A DNA stretch of 64,000 nucleotides from JAHEDH01 sp963753285 (GTDB lineage Bacteria > Actinomycetota > Acidimicrobiia > Spongiisociales > ZC4RG35), in the NCBI GenBank assembly GCA_963753285.1, contig CAVWBT010000005.1:62001-126000 (forward strand), read 5' to 3'. Positions 32,782 through 41,997 of this stretch are shown here, piece after piece. Both the position numbers and the translations under genes were made by a program. Position 1 is the first letter of the stretch. Each line of letters begins with the position of its first letter. Under the pieces are notes generated by a model. That model was not told the DNA's origin, did not search any database, and was given only the letters and a program-made list of their open reading frames with translations.

Positions 32782-33915
32782 GTGAAGATCCTGCACACCT
32801 CCGATTGGCATGTGGGGCGCTCGATTCGTGGCCGTAGCCGGGCCGAAGAGCATCGTGCCGTCCTCGTCGAGATCGTCGATGCCGCTGCAACCAACGATGT
32901 CGACGTGGTGTTGATCGCCGGAGACCTCTTCGACACCGGTGCCCCGTCCCCAGAGTCCGAATCCATCGTGTTCCGGGCGCTTCTCGATCTGGCCGACATC
33001 GCTCCGGTGGTCGCAGTGGCAGGCAACCACGACAATGCCAGGCGGTTCGCCGCACTCGAACCGCTGTTGCGTCTCGGTCGGATTTCGATCGGATCCGGTC
33101 TGCGGCGCCCCGATGAGGGTGGGGTGGTGGCGGTTCCGGGTGTGGACTGTCGGGTGGCGCTGGTTCCGTGGACGTCGCAGCGGGGAATCGTCAAGGCCGA
33201 CGACCTGATGAACCTCGACCCAGACGACCATGGGTTGCAGTACGCCGGCAGGATGGAGCGCATCGTGGCGGCGCTCTGTGAATCGATGACCCCCACGACG
33301 GTCAACGTCGTGCTCGGTCACATCATGGTGCACGGTGCGAGCGAGGCCGGCTCCGAGCGGCAGGCTCACATCTTCGGGTACGCGGTGCCGCCGGCGATCT
33401 TCCCGTCGACGCTCTCGTATGTGGCCCTCGGTCACCTCCATCGCCAGCAGCGGATTCCGCATGCCGCACCCACCTGGTACGCAGGATCCCCGTTGCAGCT
33501 GGACTTCGGCGAGGTCGACGACCGCAAGGGCGTCCTGCTGATCGAGGCGGAACCGGGCCTCCCCGCCAAGGTGACCGCGGTGCCGCTGGAGTCCGGGCGG
33601 CGTCTCGGCGTCGTACGAGGCACCGTGGCCCAGATCGAGGCCGCCATCGAAGGCACGGAAGCCGACTTCCTGAAGGTGTACGTCGAGGAGCCGTCGCGGG
33701 CAGGACTGGCCACCGAGATCCGCGACCTGTCCAACCGGATCGTCGACGTCGTGATCGCCGCATCGCAACGCATCGAGGACACCCACGAGTCGCAAGGGAG
33801 GCTCCAGCGACCCGAGGACGAGGTCTTCGCAGAGTATCTCTCCACCAAGAACATCGAGGACCCGTCAGTCGTCGGGCTGTTCCGTGAGCTGTTGGGCCAG
33901 GTCGATGCGACCTGA
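32782..33915 (+). CDS. sbcD: DNA repair exonuclease SbcD/Mre11
   Basis: A 377-residue Mre11-type calcineurin-like nuclease. Metal ligands are in the phosphoesterase motifs HTSDWHVGR, LIAGDLFDTG, VAGNHDN, VVLGHIMVHG and VALGHLHRQQ. It processes double-strand-break ends as a complex with SbcC/Rad50. GTG start at 32782 places the first motif at residue 5. The sbcC ATG lies inside its last codons (11-bp overlap), so the subunits are made together. Confidence 0.94.
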   Translation: MKILHTSDWHVGRSIRGRSRAEEHRAVLVEIVDAAATNDVDVVLIAGDLFDTGAPSPESESIVFRALLDLADIAPVVAVAGNHDNARRFAALEPLLRLGRISIGSGLRRPDEGGVVAVPGVDCRVALVPWTSQRGIVKADDLMNLDPDDHGLQYAGRMERIVAALCESMTPTTVNVVLGHIMVHGASEAGSERQAHIFGYAVPPAIFPSTLSYVALGHLHRQQRIPHAAPTWYAGSPLQLDFGEVDDRKGVLLIEAEPGLPAKVTAVPLESGRRLGVVRGTVAQIEAAIEGTEADFLKVYVEEPSRAGLATEIRDLSNRIVDVVIAASQRIEDTHESQGRLQRPEDEVFAEYLSTKNIEDPSVVGLFRELLGQVDAT

Positions 33916-36284
33916 ACGGCTCGAACTCGAGGGCTTCACGGCGTTCCGCGAACGGGCGGAGATCGACTTCTCCGACGCAGACCTGTTCGTCCTGGTGGGG
34001 CCGACCGGTTCGGGGAAGTCCTCGATCATCGACGCGGTGATCTTCGCGCTCTACGGGTCGATTCCGCGTCTGCGCAAGGGACGGGTCGAGCCGGTCATCA
34101 GCCTCGGAGCCCAGCGTGCCCGGATCCGCTTCGAGTTCTCCGTCGGCGGCATCCGCTATTCGGCGACCCGGGTCGTTCAGCGAACCAAGACCGGCGCGAC
34201 CACCAACGAGGCCCGTCTCGAGGGAGGGCCCGAAGACGTGGTCGGGGCGGCGGAGCTCACGGCGGCGGTCGAAGACCTGCTGGGGCTCTCCTATGAGCAC
34301 TTCACCAAATCGGTCGTGCTTCCCCAGGGGAAATTCGCCTCGTTCCTGCTCGACGGATCGTCCGACCGCCAGGCGCTGCTCCGCGAACTGTTGGACCTCG
34401 GCAGGTATGCGACGGTGCGCGAGCTCGCCGTACAGCGGGCACAGTCCTCCGAGGTGCGGGCTGAGTCTCTGAGGGAGTCGTTGGCTCGGTTGGAGTCTGT
34501 CACACCAGAGGCGATCGGAGCCCTCGATGTCGAGGTGGCGAAGCTGAGCGAGGCGCTCGAATGGTGTGTAGGGGAGCGTGACCGACTGGCGTCGGCCAAG
34601 GCTGATCGGGATGAGACCCAGCGCGAGCGTCAACGGCTGGAGAAGCTCTCCAAGTCGCTGGGTGGCATCGCCGAACCGAGCGGGCTGAAGGAGTTGGACA
34701 CAGCGATGACGTCTGCGCTCTCCGAGCGTGAGACCGCTGCGCAACGCCTGATGGACGCGAGTCGTGCACTGGAGGAGGCGAACGTCGCCGTAGCCTCGGC
34801 CGGAGACCCCGGCGAGACCGCCCGAATGATCGGGTTCGTGGAACATCGTGAGAAGCTGGCAGAACGGGTCGCAGAGGGCACTCGCAAGATCTCCAACGTG
34901 CAGGCCGCGCTCACCCAGGCCGTCGACGAGGCAGAGAAACTGGCAGCCGAATCCGAGCATGCCCGGAACCGCTTCGACGAGCTTCGCAACCAGCATGCTG
35001 CCCACATCCTGAGATCCAGCGCTGTCGCCGGCGAGCCATGTCCGGTGTGCCGGCGAGTGCTCACGGTCGAGCATCTGCACGACGGGGAGGCGCCCGGGCC
35101 CCCTCGACGAGGCGGAGCGCTCCGCAGCCGCAGCCGTCCAGGCTGCCGGCACCGCCCGGGAACGTCGGGTCGCCCTCGAAACGCAGCTCGAGCAGTACAC
35201 GTCACAGCTCTCCAGGCTCCAGACAGAACACGACGAGATGTCCGAGCGGCTCGGTGACCACACCCGAGATGAGCTCGAAGCGAAGCAGGCCGTCATCACC
35301 GAAGCCCGCCGGCGTCAGGAGGCGGCCGCCAAGACGGCGTCGGAAGCCAGAGAGGCGACGGCCGCCGTCGAGAAGCGGATCGAGTCGATCACCGGCGACG
35401 CCTCGACGTTCTGGACCATGCTCGATCGGCACAGAATGGCGGTCACCGAGCTGGACCCGCCCGACGTGGCTCGCAAGGACCTGGGCGCCGAATGGGCCGG
35501 CTTTCTCTCCTGGCGGGACGAGCGACTCGCAGAGGTCACGTCTCGGATCGAATCCCTCGGCTCGAAGCTCGACGACCACAACGAAGCGATCGGAGCCATC
35601 GCCAAGGCGATATCGGACCGAATCGGCGCCGCCGGCGTCGAACTCACTCCCGACACGGATCCGTACGAGCAGGCCCTGGTCGCCAGGGCAACCGCGGTCG
35701 AACGGCTCGAGCGGATGCGAGCCGATCTCGAGAACAAGGTCGACTTCGCTGCCGCCCTCGAGGGGTTCGAAGGCGACGCCGTCGTCGCTCGCTCGCTGGC
35801 GGGTCATCTCAAGGTGAACGGCTTCGAGCGGTGGCTGATCGAGGAGGTCGTGCACGACCTCGTCCTCCACGCCAACCAGCGCCTCGAGCAGCTGTCGGGC
35901 GGTGCCTACGCACTTGCGGTCGACAAATCCGAGTTCGTCATCATCGACCGGTTGAACGCCGACGAGCGACGGGCCCCGGAAACACTCTCGGGAGGCGAGA
36001 CATTCGTCGTCTCCCTCTCACTGGCGCTCTCGCTCGCCGACCAGATGGCATCGATCTCGATGTCGGGCACCGCCAGACTCGAATCGGTGTTCCTCGACGA
36101 GGGCTTCGGCACACTCGACTCCGAGACACTGGACACGGTCGCAGCGGTGATCCACGAACTGGGGGCCGATGGCCGCACGGTCGGCCTCATCACGCACGTC
36201 TCCGAACTCGCCCAACAGATCCCGGTGCGCTTCGAGGTGTCGAAGCAGGCGGGGAGTGCCCGTGTGAAGCGGGTGGAGATCTGA
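33905..36284 (+). CDS. sbcC: DNA repair ATPase SbcC/Rad50, interrupted by a +1 frameshift
   Basis: Walker A GPTGSGKSSIID at about residue 35-46 and Q-loop VVLPQGKFASFL. Then a coiled coil with zinc hook GEPCPVC, a second coil, the ABC signature LSGGET, Walker B LESVFLDEGFGTLD, and the H-loop ITHV. Frames change in a run of five C (35099-35103); with four C the text reads APGPLDEAERS and the protein is about 792 residues. That is short for Rad50/SbcC and implies compact coils. ATPase partner of SbcD; its stop overlaps the nurA ATG (TGATG). Everything else is conserved, so the shift is probably an error or a phase-variable tract. Confidence 0.9.
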
Positions 36285-37195
36285 TGAAGTTCACCGTCGA
36301 GCCCTGGTCCGCCGAGTACGGACCGTCGTCGGAAGCGGCGATGCAGGAGGCGGCACAGCCCCCGAAGCTCGATGTCGAACTCGATCCGGAGAAGTGGTCG
36401 CCCATCACGCCTTCGTGGGACGGCCACACCGACGTCGTCTTCATCGATGGTGTGCGACGCGTCGATGCGAACGTCTGGATCGAACAGTCCGGCGGCCTCC
36501 CCGTGCTCGGCCTGTGCGCGGTGTACGCCGCCGGGGCGGTGAGGGCGAACGGATCGGCCGATGTCATGGCGGTGCGGTCCGAGCGGGGGCTCTTCACGTC
36601 CGCCGTCGGCGCCGCCGATCTCGAAACGAGGCACGGCACCTATCGTGTTCACCCTTCGGCGGGTGAGTTGCCCGAGGACCTGTGGCTGTCGATCCAGTCG
36701 GAGATGGGGCGCCAGGAGGGTGAACTCGCCCGCGAGTTCGGTGACGCGTCGTTGGTCGTGGTCGACGGACCACTGTCGCACGGTCGTCACCCCAACGGTG
36801 TCGTCGGCTACATCAAACGCCAACACACCCACTACCTGCCACCCGAGATGCGGCACATCCTCGTCGGGCTTCCCGTCGCCCGGCGGACCCCGATCTTCCT
36901 GATCGGGGGCCGCTCGAATCGCTACTCGTGGTACCAGCGCCTCGCCCCGGGATCCGGACCCTCCGGCGGTCTGGTGAGGTGCGAGATCGCCGCCGATGCT
37001 CCGATCGACCAGGCGATCCGGCTCGCCGACACCGTTGCCGCCGTGCTGCCGAGATTCGCATCCGAGCCACACAAGGATCCGAGAGCTCCGCAGAACCTCT
37101 ATCCCATCGCCGGCCTGGAGCGGACGTTGCGTCGTCGGCTCGGAGACCCGAGCCTCATGGAGCGAGCCATCCGGATCGCGTCGGCGGTGTCATGA
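36284..37195 (+). CDS. nurA: NurA-like nuclease
   Basis: A 303-residue protein with the NurA/RNase H-like pattern: first acidic strand VVFIDGVRRVD, second SLVVVDGPLSHGR, the GYIKRQHTHYLP block, YSWYQRL, a regular Ala-rich helix (DQAIRLADTVAAVLPR) and the C-terminal APQNLYPIAGLERTLRR. The two Asp correspond to metal ligands of the 5'-3' nuclease. The terminal His of archaeal NurA is not obvious after LYPI. Works with HerA in end resection. Directly coupled to sbcC and to the next hydrolase gene (ATGA). Confidence 0.82.
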   Translation: MKFTVEPWSAEYGPSSEAAMQEAAQPPKLDVELDPEKWSPITPSWDGHTDVVFIDGVRRVDANVWIEQSGGLPVLGLCAVYAAGAVRANGSADVMAVRSERGLFTSAVGAADLETRHGTYRVHPSAGELPEDLWLSIQSEMGRQEGELAREFGDASLVVVDGPLSHGRHPNGVVGYIKRQHTHYLPPEMRHILVGLPVARRTPIFLIGGRSNRYSWYQRLAPGSGPSGGLVRCEIAADAPIDQAIRLADTVAAVLPRFASEPHKDPRAPQNLYPIAGLERTLRRRLGDPSLMERAIRIASAVS

Positions 37196-38013
37196 GCGGC
37201 CGGGTGCCGGGGATGGTTGGCCGGTTCGTCGAGACCCCCGGTCGACGAATCCACGTCTGGACCGCCGGTGAGGGAGATCCGGCGATCCTGCTGCACGGAT
37301 TCACCGACGACGGCGCATGTTGGGTCGGTGCGGCGCCACTGTTCACTGGGCGCGGCTACCAGGTGATTGCGCCGGATGCTCGTGCCCACGGCCGAACGGC
37401 ACTGCTCGCAGATGACGACTTCACCGCCGACGCCCGCGTCGAGGACGTCGTTGCGGTCACCGACGCGCTCGGTGTCGAAGGTGCGCTGGTCGTGGGGCAT
37501 TCGATGGGGGCGATCACCGCCATGCAGCTGGCGGCCCGATACCCGTCGCTCGCTCGCGCCGTGATCTCGATCGATCCACCACTCGGTGACGTCGAGGCAG
37601 ATGAGCCACACACGGGGGAGAACCCGTTCGAAACCTGGATCACCGAGATCGCATCGATGGAGACGAGCGCACTCGCCGATCTGTGTCGCCGTGAGAATCC
37701 GGTATGGGCGTCGGCCGAGGTGGATGCCTGGGTCGCCTCCAAACAGGCTGTCGATCAGGGTCTGTTCCGACGCAAGCAGTCGAGGCGTGACCGCTCGTGG
37801 AGAGACACCTTGGACGCGATCGATGTCCCGGTGTTGCTCGTCGCCGGTGATCCTCGATTGGGTTCGATCGTGGACGAGGGCGCCGGTCGATGGCTGCAGG
37901 GAAAGCCTGAGATCCAGTTCGTGCGCATCGCAGGCGCAGGTCACAGTGTCCATCGCGATGCTGCGGTCGAGTTCGCCGCGGTCGTCGGGGACTTCCTCGA
38001 AGCCCGCCTGTAG
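37192..38013 (+). CDS. Alpha/beta-hydrolase
   Basis: A 273-residue cytosolic alpha/beta-hydrolase: oxyanion LLHGFTDDG, nucleophile VVGHSMGAIT, and C-terminal His in GAGHSVHRD. Similar to many lactone/ester hydrolases; substrate unknown. ATGA overlap with nurA makes it the last gene of the sbcD operon, though a DNA-repair role is not implied by its domains. Its TAG stop is the first triplet of a REP palindrome. Confidence 0.85.
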   Translation: MSGRVPGMVGRFVETPGRRIHVWTAGEGDPAILLHGFTDDGACWVGAAPLFTGRGYQVIAPDARAHGRTALLADDDFTADARVEDVVAVTDALGVEGALVVGHSMGAITAMQLAARYPSLARAVISIDPPLGDVEADEPHTGENPFETWITEIASMETSALADLCRRENPVWASAEVDAWVASKQAVDQGLFRRKQSRRDRSWRDTLDAIDVPVLLVAGDPRLGSIVDEGAGRWLQGKPEIQFVRIAGAGHSVHRDAAVEFAAVVGDFLEARL

Positions 38014-38100
38014 GGGCGAGGCTTGCCTCGCCCGCATCGCATCACTGGTGAGGTGCCAACGCACCTCCAGGCGCGAGATCCGCATGGCTCCGTTCCGTTG
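38011..38100. repeat. REP element downstream of hydrolase gene
   Basis: TAG then a perfect 9-bp stem GGGCGAGGC-TT-GCCTCGCCC (38014-38033), followed by the internal block CCAGGCGCGAGATCCG. Same architecture as the elements beside the RAYT at 13032 and 13939, 24 kb away. It may also act as a bidirectional terminator between convergent genes. Confidence 0.75.
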
Positions 38101-38120
38101 AGATTGCAACGCGAAGATGT

Positions 38121-38546
38121 CTAGGACGACTGGGGCAGGCCCTCAACCTGCCAGCCGTGCCAGCCGCCGATCATGATCTTGACTCGTCTGCCCAGTCGGG
38201 CTATCCGAAGGGCGGCCTTGTCGGCGCCGTTGCAGTGGGGGCCGGCGCAGTAGACGACGAAGAGGGCGTCGGCGGAGAGTGCGTCGAGGCGCTCGGTCGT
38301 GATGTCCCTCCACGGCAGGCTGTGGGCGCCAGGCACATGACCGGCCTCGTAGGCGGCAGTCGAGCGCACATCGAGCACGACGATGTCGTCTGCCCCGGAC
38401 CGAAGCGCTTCGTTCGTGTCCCAACAGTCCGTCTCGTGGATGAGCTTGGCGGCGAAATGGCGTTCGGCCTCGTCCGGGTCGGCGACGTGGCTCGTGATCT
38501 CCGCTGATTGCGGTGTGGCTGGCACGGGATGTTTCCTCTCGGTCAA
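38121..38546 (-). CDS. Rhodanese-domain protein
   Basis: A single rhodanese domain of 141 residues with the active-site Cys in VVYCAGPHCNGADKAA; the CAGPHCNG loop is typical of a subgroup that carries a second Cys. Preceding features include DIVVLDVRSTAAYEAGHVPGA (cited in parts as VVLDVRS and GHVPGA). Handles persulfide sulfur, donor unknown. Its ATG overlaps the stop of the upstream transporter gene by 4 bp. Confidence 0.87.
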   Translation of the reverse strand: MTERKHPVPATPQSAEITSHVADPDEAERHFAAKLIHETDCWDTNEALRSGADDIVVLDVRSTAAYEAGHVPGAHSLPWRDITTERLDALSADALFVVYCAGPHCNGADKAALRIARLGRRVKIMIGGWHGWQVEGLPQSS

Positions 38547-39445
38547 CGCCTTCTGGATGCGAGCACTGCCCCCGCCACCACCAGGACGACGCCGACGATG
38601 GCGAGTGCCTGGACCTCGTCACCGAGGAACACGACTCCGAGGGCGAGTGACACGAAGGGGATCAGATACGTGATGAACGAGGCGCGGGTCGACCCGACCC
38701 GTCCCACGAGGCTGGCCATGATCGCAAAGGCGACGCCGGTTCCGATCACTCCGAGCACGATCGTCGCAAGAACCGGACCGGGCTCGTAGGCGCTCTCGCT
38801 CAGCCCCCACACGCCGTAGGGCAGCGTCCACAGCGTGGCGAGCATCAGCATCTTCGACATCACGGCCACCGAGCCGTACCGGCGTTGCAGGGGTGCGGCG
38901 ATGTTCACGGCAAACCCGTAGCAGACGGTTGCGAGCAGAACCAGGACGACGCCGAGTGCAGCGTTGGAGCCCTCACCGATCGAAGGAATCGAAATGAGCA
39001 CGACGCCGGTGAATCCGGTGAGCAATCCCCAGAGCTGGGTGCCGCGAGGGAACTCCCGGAGGAACAAGGCGGCGACGAGTGCGGCGAAGATCGGCATGGC
39101 GCCGTTCAGGAGTCCGGTGACTGCCGAGTTGATGTACTGCTCGGCGATCGGGAACAGGGTGAACGGGATCGCCACCCACACGAGCGACAGCACGAGGAGT
39201 CTGCGCCGATCCTCGGGTTCGATTCGCTTTCTCGCTTTGGGCACGACGGCGAGGGCGGCAGCGCCGAAACCCACTCGCCCGAAGGTGATGGCTCCGGGGT
39301 GAAGCGATTCGAGGGCAATGGCGATGAGCAGGAACGATGCCCCCCAGATGAGGGCGATGCCCCAGAAGAGCGCCCAGTCCTGGGTCGAGAACGAGCCTTC
39401 GTTGGCGCTGGCCGTCCGCTCGAGGAGGCGGTTGTGTGCCGTCAT
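38543..39445 (-). CDS. EamA/DMT-family transporter
   Basis: A 300-residue, ten-helix exporter: FWGIALIWGASFLLIAIAL at helix 1, LLNGAMPIFAALVAALFLRE closing the first EamA unit, and FITYLIPFVSLALGVVFLGD closing the second. Substrate unknown. It overlaps both neighbours by 4 bp in the order PPOX, transporter, rhodanese, so the three are one transcript. Confidence 0.88.
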   Translation of the reverse strand: MTAHNRLLERTASANEGSFSTQDWALFWGIALIWGASFLLIAIALESLHPGAITFGRVGFGAAALAVVPKARKRIEPEDRRRLLVLSLVWVAIPFTLFPIAEQYINSAVTGLLNGAMPIFAALVAALFLREFPRGTQLWGLLTGFTGVVLISIPSIGEGSNAALGVVLVLLATVCYGFAVNIAAPLQRRYGSVAVMSKMLMLATLWTLPYGVWGLSESAYEPGPVLATIVLGVIGTGVAFAIMASLVGRVGSTRASFITYLIPFVSLALGVVFLGDEVQALAIVGVVLVVAGAVLASRRR

Positions 39446-40086
39446 CGGCCGATGCGCTCGACGTGGGGCGGCCGTGTGACGCCGGGGCGCATCAACGGGT
39501 CGTCGATCGGTTCGCCTGCTGTGAGCGACAGGGGGATCACCCCCGCCCAGATGTCGAGTTCCATGTCCTCGGCGTCGTCGATCGGCCCGCCGGTCCGCAC
39601 CTTCGCGGAGGCCTCCTCGAGGGAGATCGACAGCACGACCGTGCCGCGCACTTCGGTGTCCGTCATCTCGCGGAGGTGCGGGCGCCGCTCGGGGACGAGT
39701 TTGTCGGTGTATGCGTCGAGCACGGCCCGTCTCTCGTCGAGGTCTCGGATGACGGTAGGTCGTCCGAAGGCCATCACGGATCGATAGTTGGCCGAATGAT
39801 GGAACGCCGAGCGGGCGAGCACGAGGCCGTCGAGGATTGTGACGGTCACGCAGATCTCCGGGCCATCCTTGAGCGTCCGCATGATCCTCGAGGCCGGGCC
39901 GCCGTGAAGGTAGAGGGTGTCGTCGATGCGGGCATGCAGCATCGGGATGACGACGGGCGAGCCATTCGAGATGAAGCCGACGTGGGCGTAGTAGGCCTCA
40001 TCGAGGATGTCGTGGATCGCCTCTCGGTCGTAGACGGCCCGGTCGTCACGACGGACGGTGGCTCGGGCGCTGGGTGGCTGCGTCAT
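39442..40086 (-). CDS. Pyridoxamine 5'-phosphate oxidase-family flavoprotein
   Basis: A 214-residue split-barrel flavin-binding protein: YYAHVGFISNGSPVVIPML, YLHGGPASRIMR and ANYRSVMAFGRPTVI are typical of the NimA-like/FMN-binding group of the PPOX superfamily. Could reduce nitro-compounds, act in heme or F420/FMN chemistry, or modify B6 vitamers. Divergent from a MocR-type PLP regulator across an 83-bp spacer, a common arrangement for B6-related genes. Confidence 0.83.
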   Translation of the reverse strand: MTQPPSARATVRRDDRAVYDREAIHDILDEAYYAHVGFISNGSPVVIPMLHARIDDTLYLHGGPASRIMRTLKDGPEICVTVTILDGLVLARSAFHHSANYRSVMAFGRPTVIRDLDERRAVLDAYTDKLVPERRPHLREMTDTEVRGTVVLSISLEEASAKVRTGGPIDDAEDMELDIWAGVIPLSLTAGEPIDDPLMRPGVTRPPHVERIGR

Positions 40087-40131
40087 GGCGGATCCTCGAT
40101 GCGGGCTGGTTTGGGCGTTCGATTGATTGTC

Positions 40132-40159
40132 TTGGTACAAACAGTGGTTTGTGTTAGAT
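40132..40159 (+). promoter_or_regulatory. Promoter with embedded operator for the MocR gene
   Basis: TTGGTA (40132-40137), 16 bp, TTAGAT (40154-40159) matches a housekeeping -35/-10. The -10 lies only 10 bp before the ATG, so the transcript is probably leaderless. The spacer holds a perfect palindrome ACAAAC-AGTG-GTTTGT (40137-40152) in a locally A/T-rich island, a plausible site for the MocR protein itself and for control of the divergent PPOX operon. Confidence 0.6.
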
Positions 40160-40169
40160 TGAATGTAGC

Positions 40170-41456
40170 ATGTCGTCGTTCGAATCCGCCGCCGAATTGT
40201 CAGCCCACCTCGAATCCGAGATCCTCGCCGGTCGGCTGGCACCCGGGGACCGACTCGACCCGGTCCGCACGGCGGCGGACACGCTGGGGCTCGCTCCGAA
40301 CACCGTTGCGAGCGCCTATCGGACCCTGTCCGAGCGGGGGCTCGTCCACGGCAGGGGCCGAAGAGGCACGTTCGTGGCGGACCGCCGCCCGACCTTCTCC
40401 TCTGAGCCCCTGATCCCAGACGATGCCGTCGACCTCGCCTCGGGGAACCCCGACCCCGATCTCCTCCCCGACCTCGGGGCCATCGTGAGGCGTGTCGACG
40501 TTCCCCGCACCCTCTACGGGGACGAGCCCGTGCTCCCCGAATTCGAACACGCCGTTCGCGAGTACCTCGCCACCCCGCCCGGTGACATGGCGGTGGTCAG
40601 TGGGGCGCTCGACGGGATCGAGCGGGTCCTGGCGGTTCATCTCAGGCCTGGGGATCGAGTTGGGATCGAGAACCCCGGGTGGCCGGCAATGGCCGATCTC
40701 ATTCGTGCGATGCTGTTGCGCCCGGTCCCGATCCCCATCGACGACCAGGGCCCGGTCCCCGAATCGCTCCGATCGATCGTCGGCAGCCTCGACGCCGTCG
40801 TCATCACCTCCCGCGTACAGAACCCGACCGGTGCCTGCGTCTCCGAGTCCCGGGCATCCGAGTTGGCGAAAACCCTCGATCGACATCCCGAGTTGCTGGT
40901 CGTCGAAGACGATCACGCGGGTCCGATCTCGGGTGCGAATCTGTCGGCAGTCGGGCCCGGACGGCACCGCTGGGCGCTCGCAGCGAGCATGTCGAAAGCC
41001 ATCGGCCCCGACCTCCGGATCGCCGCCCTGTTCGGTGATCGGGACACGATCGATGCCGTCCGGGGGAGGCAGGGCGTCGGGCCCGGGTGGGTGAGCCACC
41101 TCCTCCAGCGGGTCGCCGGCGTGGTCATCTCTGAACATGACCACACGTTCAGAATCGCCACCGAAACCTACGGCCGACGGAGGAACGATTTCGTCTCGAA
41201 ACTGGCAGGCGTCGGCGTCACCGTCGACGCACCTTCCGGACTCAACGTATGGGTTCCGGTGCCCGACACGGCCTATGCCGTCGCCGCCTGTCTCGAGGCC
41301 GGCTACGCCGTGCGGTCCGGCGATGCCTTCGTGCTCGACGAGACGCGCGCCGTGCGAGTCACCACGAGCAGGATGACGCCGGAGCAAGCCGACGACGTCG
41401 CCCGGGTCCTGGCTGGCGCAGCGACGAGTGGGCGGCGACACACCCGGTCTGGTTGA
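40170..41456 (+). CDS. MocR/PdxR-type GntR regulator with aminotransferase domain
   Basis: A 428-residue protein. Residues about 5-75 form a GntR winged helix (SEILAGRLAPGDRLDPVRTA, ASAYRTLSERGLVHGRGRRG); about 95-420 form a class I aminotransferase-like domain with NPTGACVSES and a PLP Lys in AASMSKAIGPDLRIA. MocR regulators sense PLP or an amino acid adduct and control B6 or amino acid genes. Target likely the divergent PPOX-EamA-rhodanese operon. Confidence 0.9.
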   Translation: MSSFESAAELSAHLESEILAGRLAPGDRLDPVRTAADTLGLAPNTVASAYRTLSERGLVHGRGRRGTFVADRRPTFSSEPLIPDDAVDLASGNPDPDLLPDLGAIVRRVDVPRTLYGDEPVLPEFEHAVREYLATPPGDMAVVSGALDGIERVLAVHLRPGDRVGIENPGWPAMADLIRAMLLRPVPIPIDDQGPVPESLRSIVGSLDAVVITSRVQNPTGACVSESRASELAKTLDRHPELLVVEDDHAGPISGANLSAVGPGRHRWALAASMSKAIGPDLRIAALFGDRDTIDAVRGRQGVGPGWVSHLLQRVAGVVISEHDHTFRIATETYGRRRNDFVSKLAGVGVTVDAPSGLNVWVPVPDTAYAVAACLEAGYAVRSGDAFVLDETRAVRVTTSRMTPEQADDVARVLAGAATSGRRHTRSG

Positions 41457-41909
41457 TCACACGTAGAGGCGCGACACCGTCTCGGCGACACACACGGGCT
41501 TGGTGCCTCCTTCGGCCTCGATGATGACCGTGAGTTCCACCTGGACTCCTCCGGGGACCTCGGTGACCGATGTGAGCTCGGCACCAGCCCGGATCTTCGA
41601 GCCGACCGGGACCGGCGCAGGGAACCGGACCTTGTTCGTGCCGTAGTTCACGCCCATCCGTACCCCGTCGACCCGATAGATCTGCGACACGAGCGGAACG
41701 ACGAGCGAAAGCGTGAGATAGCCGTGGGCGATGGTCCCCCCGAACGGCGACTTCGCCGCCGCCTCCGGGTCGACGTGAATGAACTGGTGGTCGTCGGTGG
41801 CATCGGCGAACTGGTCGACCCGATCCTGGGTGATCTCCATCCACTCTGAGTGCCCGAGGTGCTGTCCGACTGCTTCCGTCAACGCATCGACCGATTCGAA
41901 TCTCTTCAT
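41457..41909 (-). CDS. MaoC-family (R)-specific enoyl-CoA hydratase
   Basis: A 150-residue single hot-dog domain with the hydratase-2 motif ATDDHQFIHVDPEAA (catalytic Asp and His) and SPFGGTIAHGYLTLSL. Hydrates trans-enoyl-CoA to (R)-3-hydroxyacyl-CoA. ATG at 41909 is preferred to an upstream one at 41918. Convergent with the MocR gene, with stop codons adjacent. Confidence 0.9.
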   Translation of the reverse strand: MKRFESVDALTEAVGQHLGHSEWMEITQDRVDQFADATDDHQFIHVDPEAAAKSPFGGTIAHGYLTLSLVVPLVSQIYRVDGVRMGVNYGTNKVRFPAPVPVGSKIRAGAELTSVTEVPGGVQVELTVIIEAEGGTKPVCVAETVSRLYV

Positions 41910-41932
41910 ACGGTGCACTCTATGGTCCTTGG

Positions 41933-41990
41933 CGTTTCACGTTCTACGTTTCACGTTCCCCGTCTGACGCAAAACGTGAAACGTGAAACG
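41933..41990. repeat. Heptamer-based inverted repeat (CGTTTCA / TGAAACG)
   Basis: CGTTTCACGTT (41933-41943) and ACGTTTCACGTT (41946-41957) face AACGTGAAACGT (41973-41984) and AACGTGAAACG (41980-41990). Each arm is built from 7-nt units ACGTTTC or ACGTGAA. It forms a long hairpin at the 3' side of gpsA and could serve as its terminator, although it lacks a T-tract. Confidence 0.75.
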
Positions 41991-41997
41991 AGCGAAG

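Noticed and set aside
35090..35110. Programmed ribosomal frameshift in sbcC
   Set aside because: The C-run has no slippery heptamer with a clear downstream structure, and five other genes carry similar single-base shifts. Sequence error is simpler.
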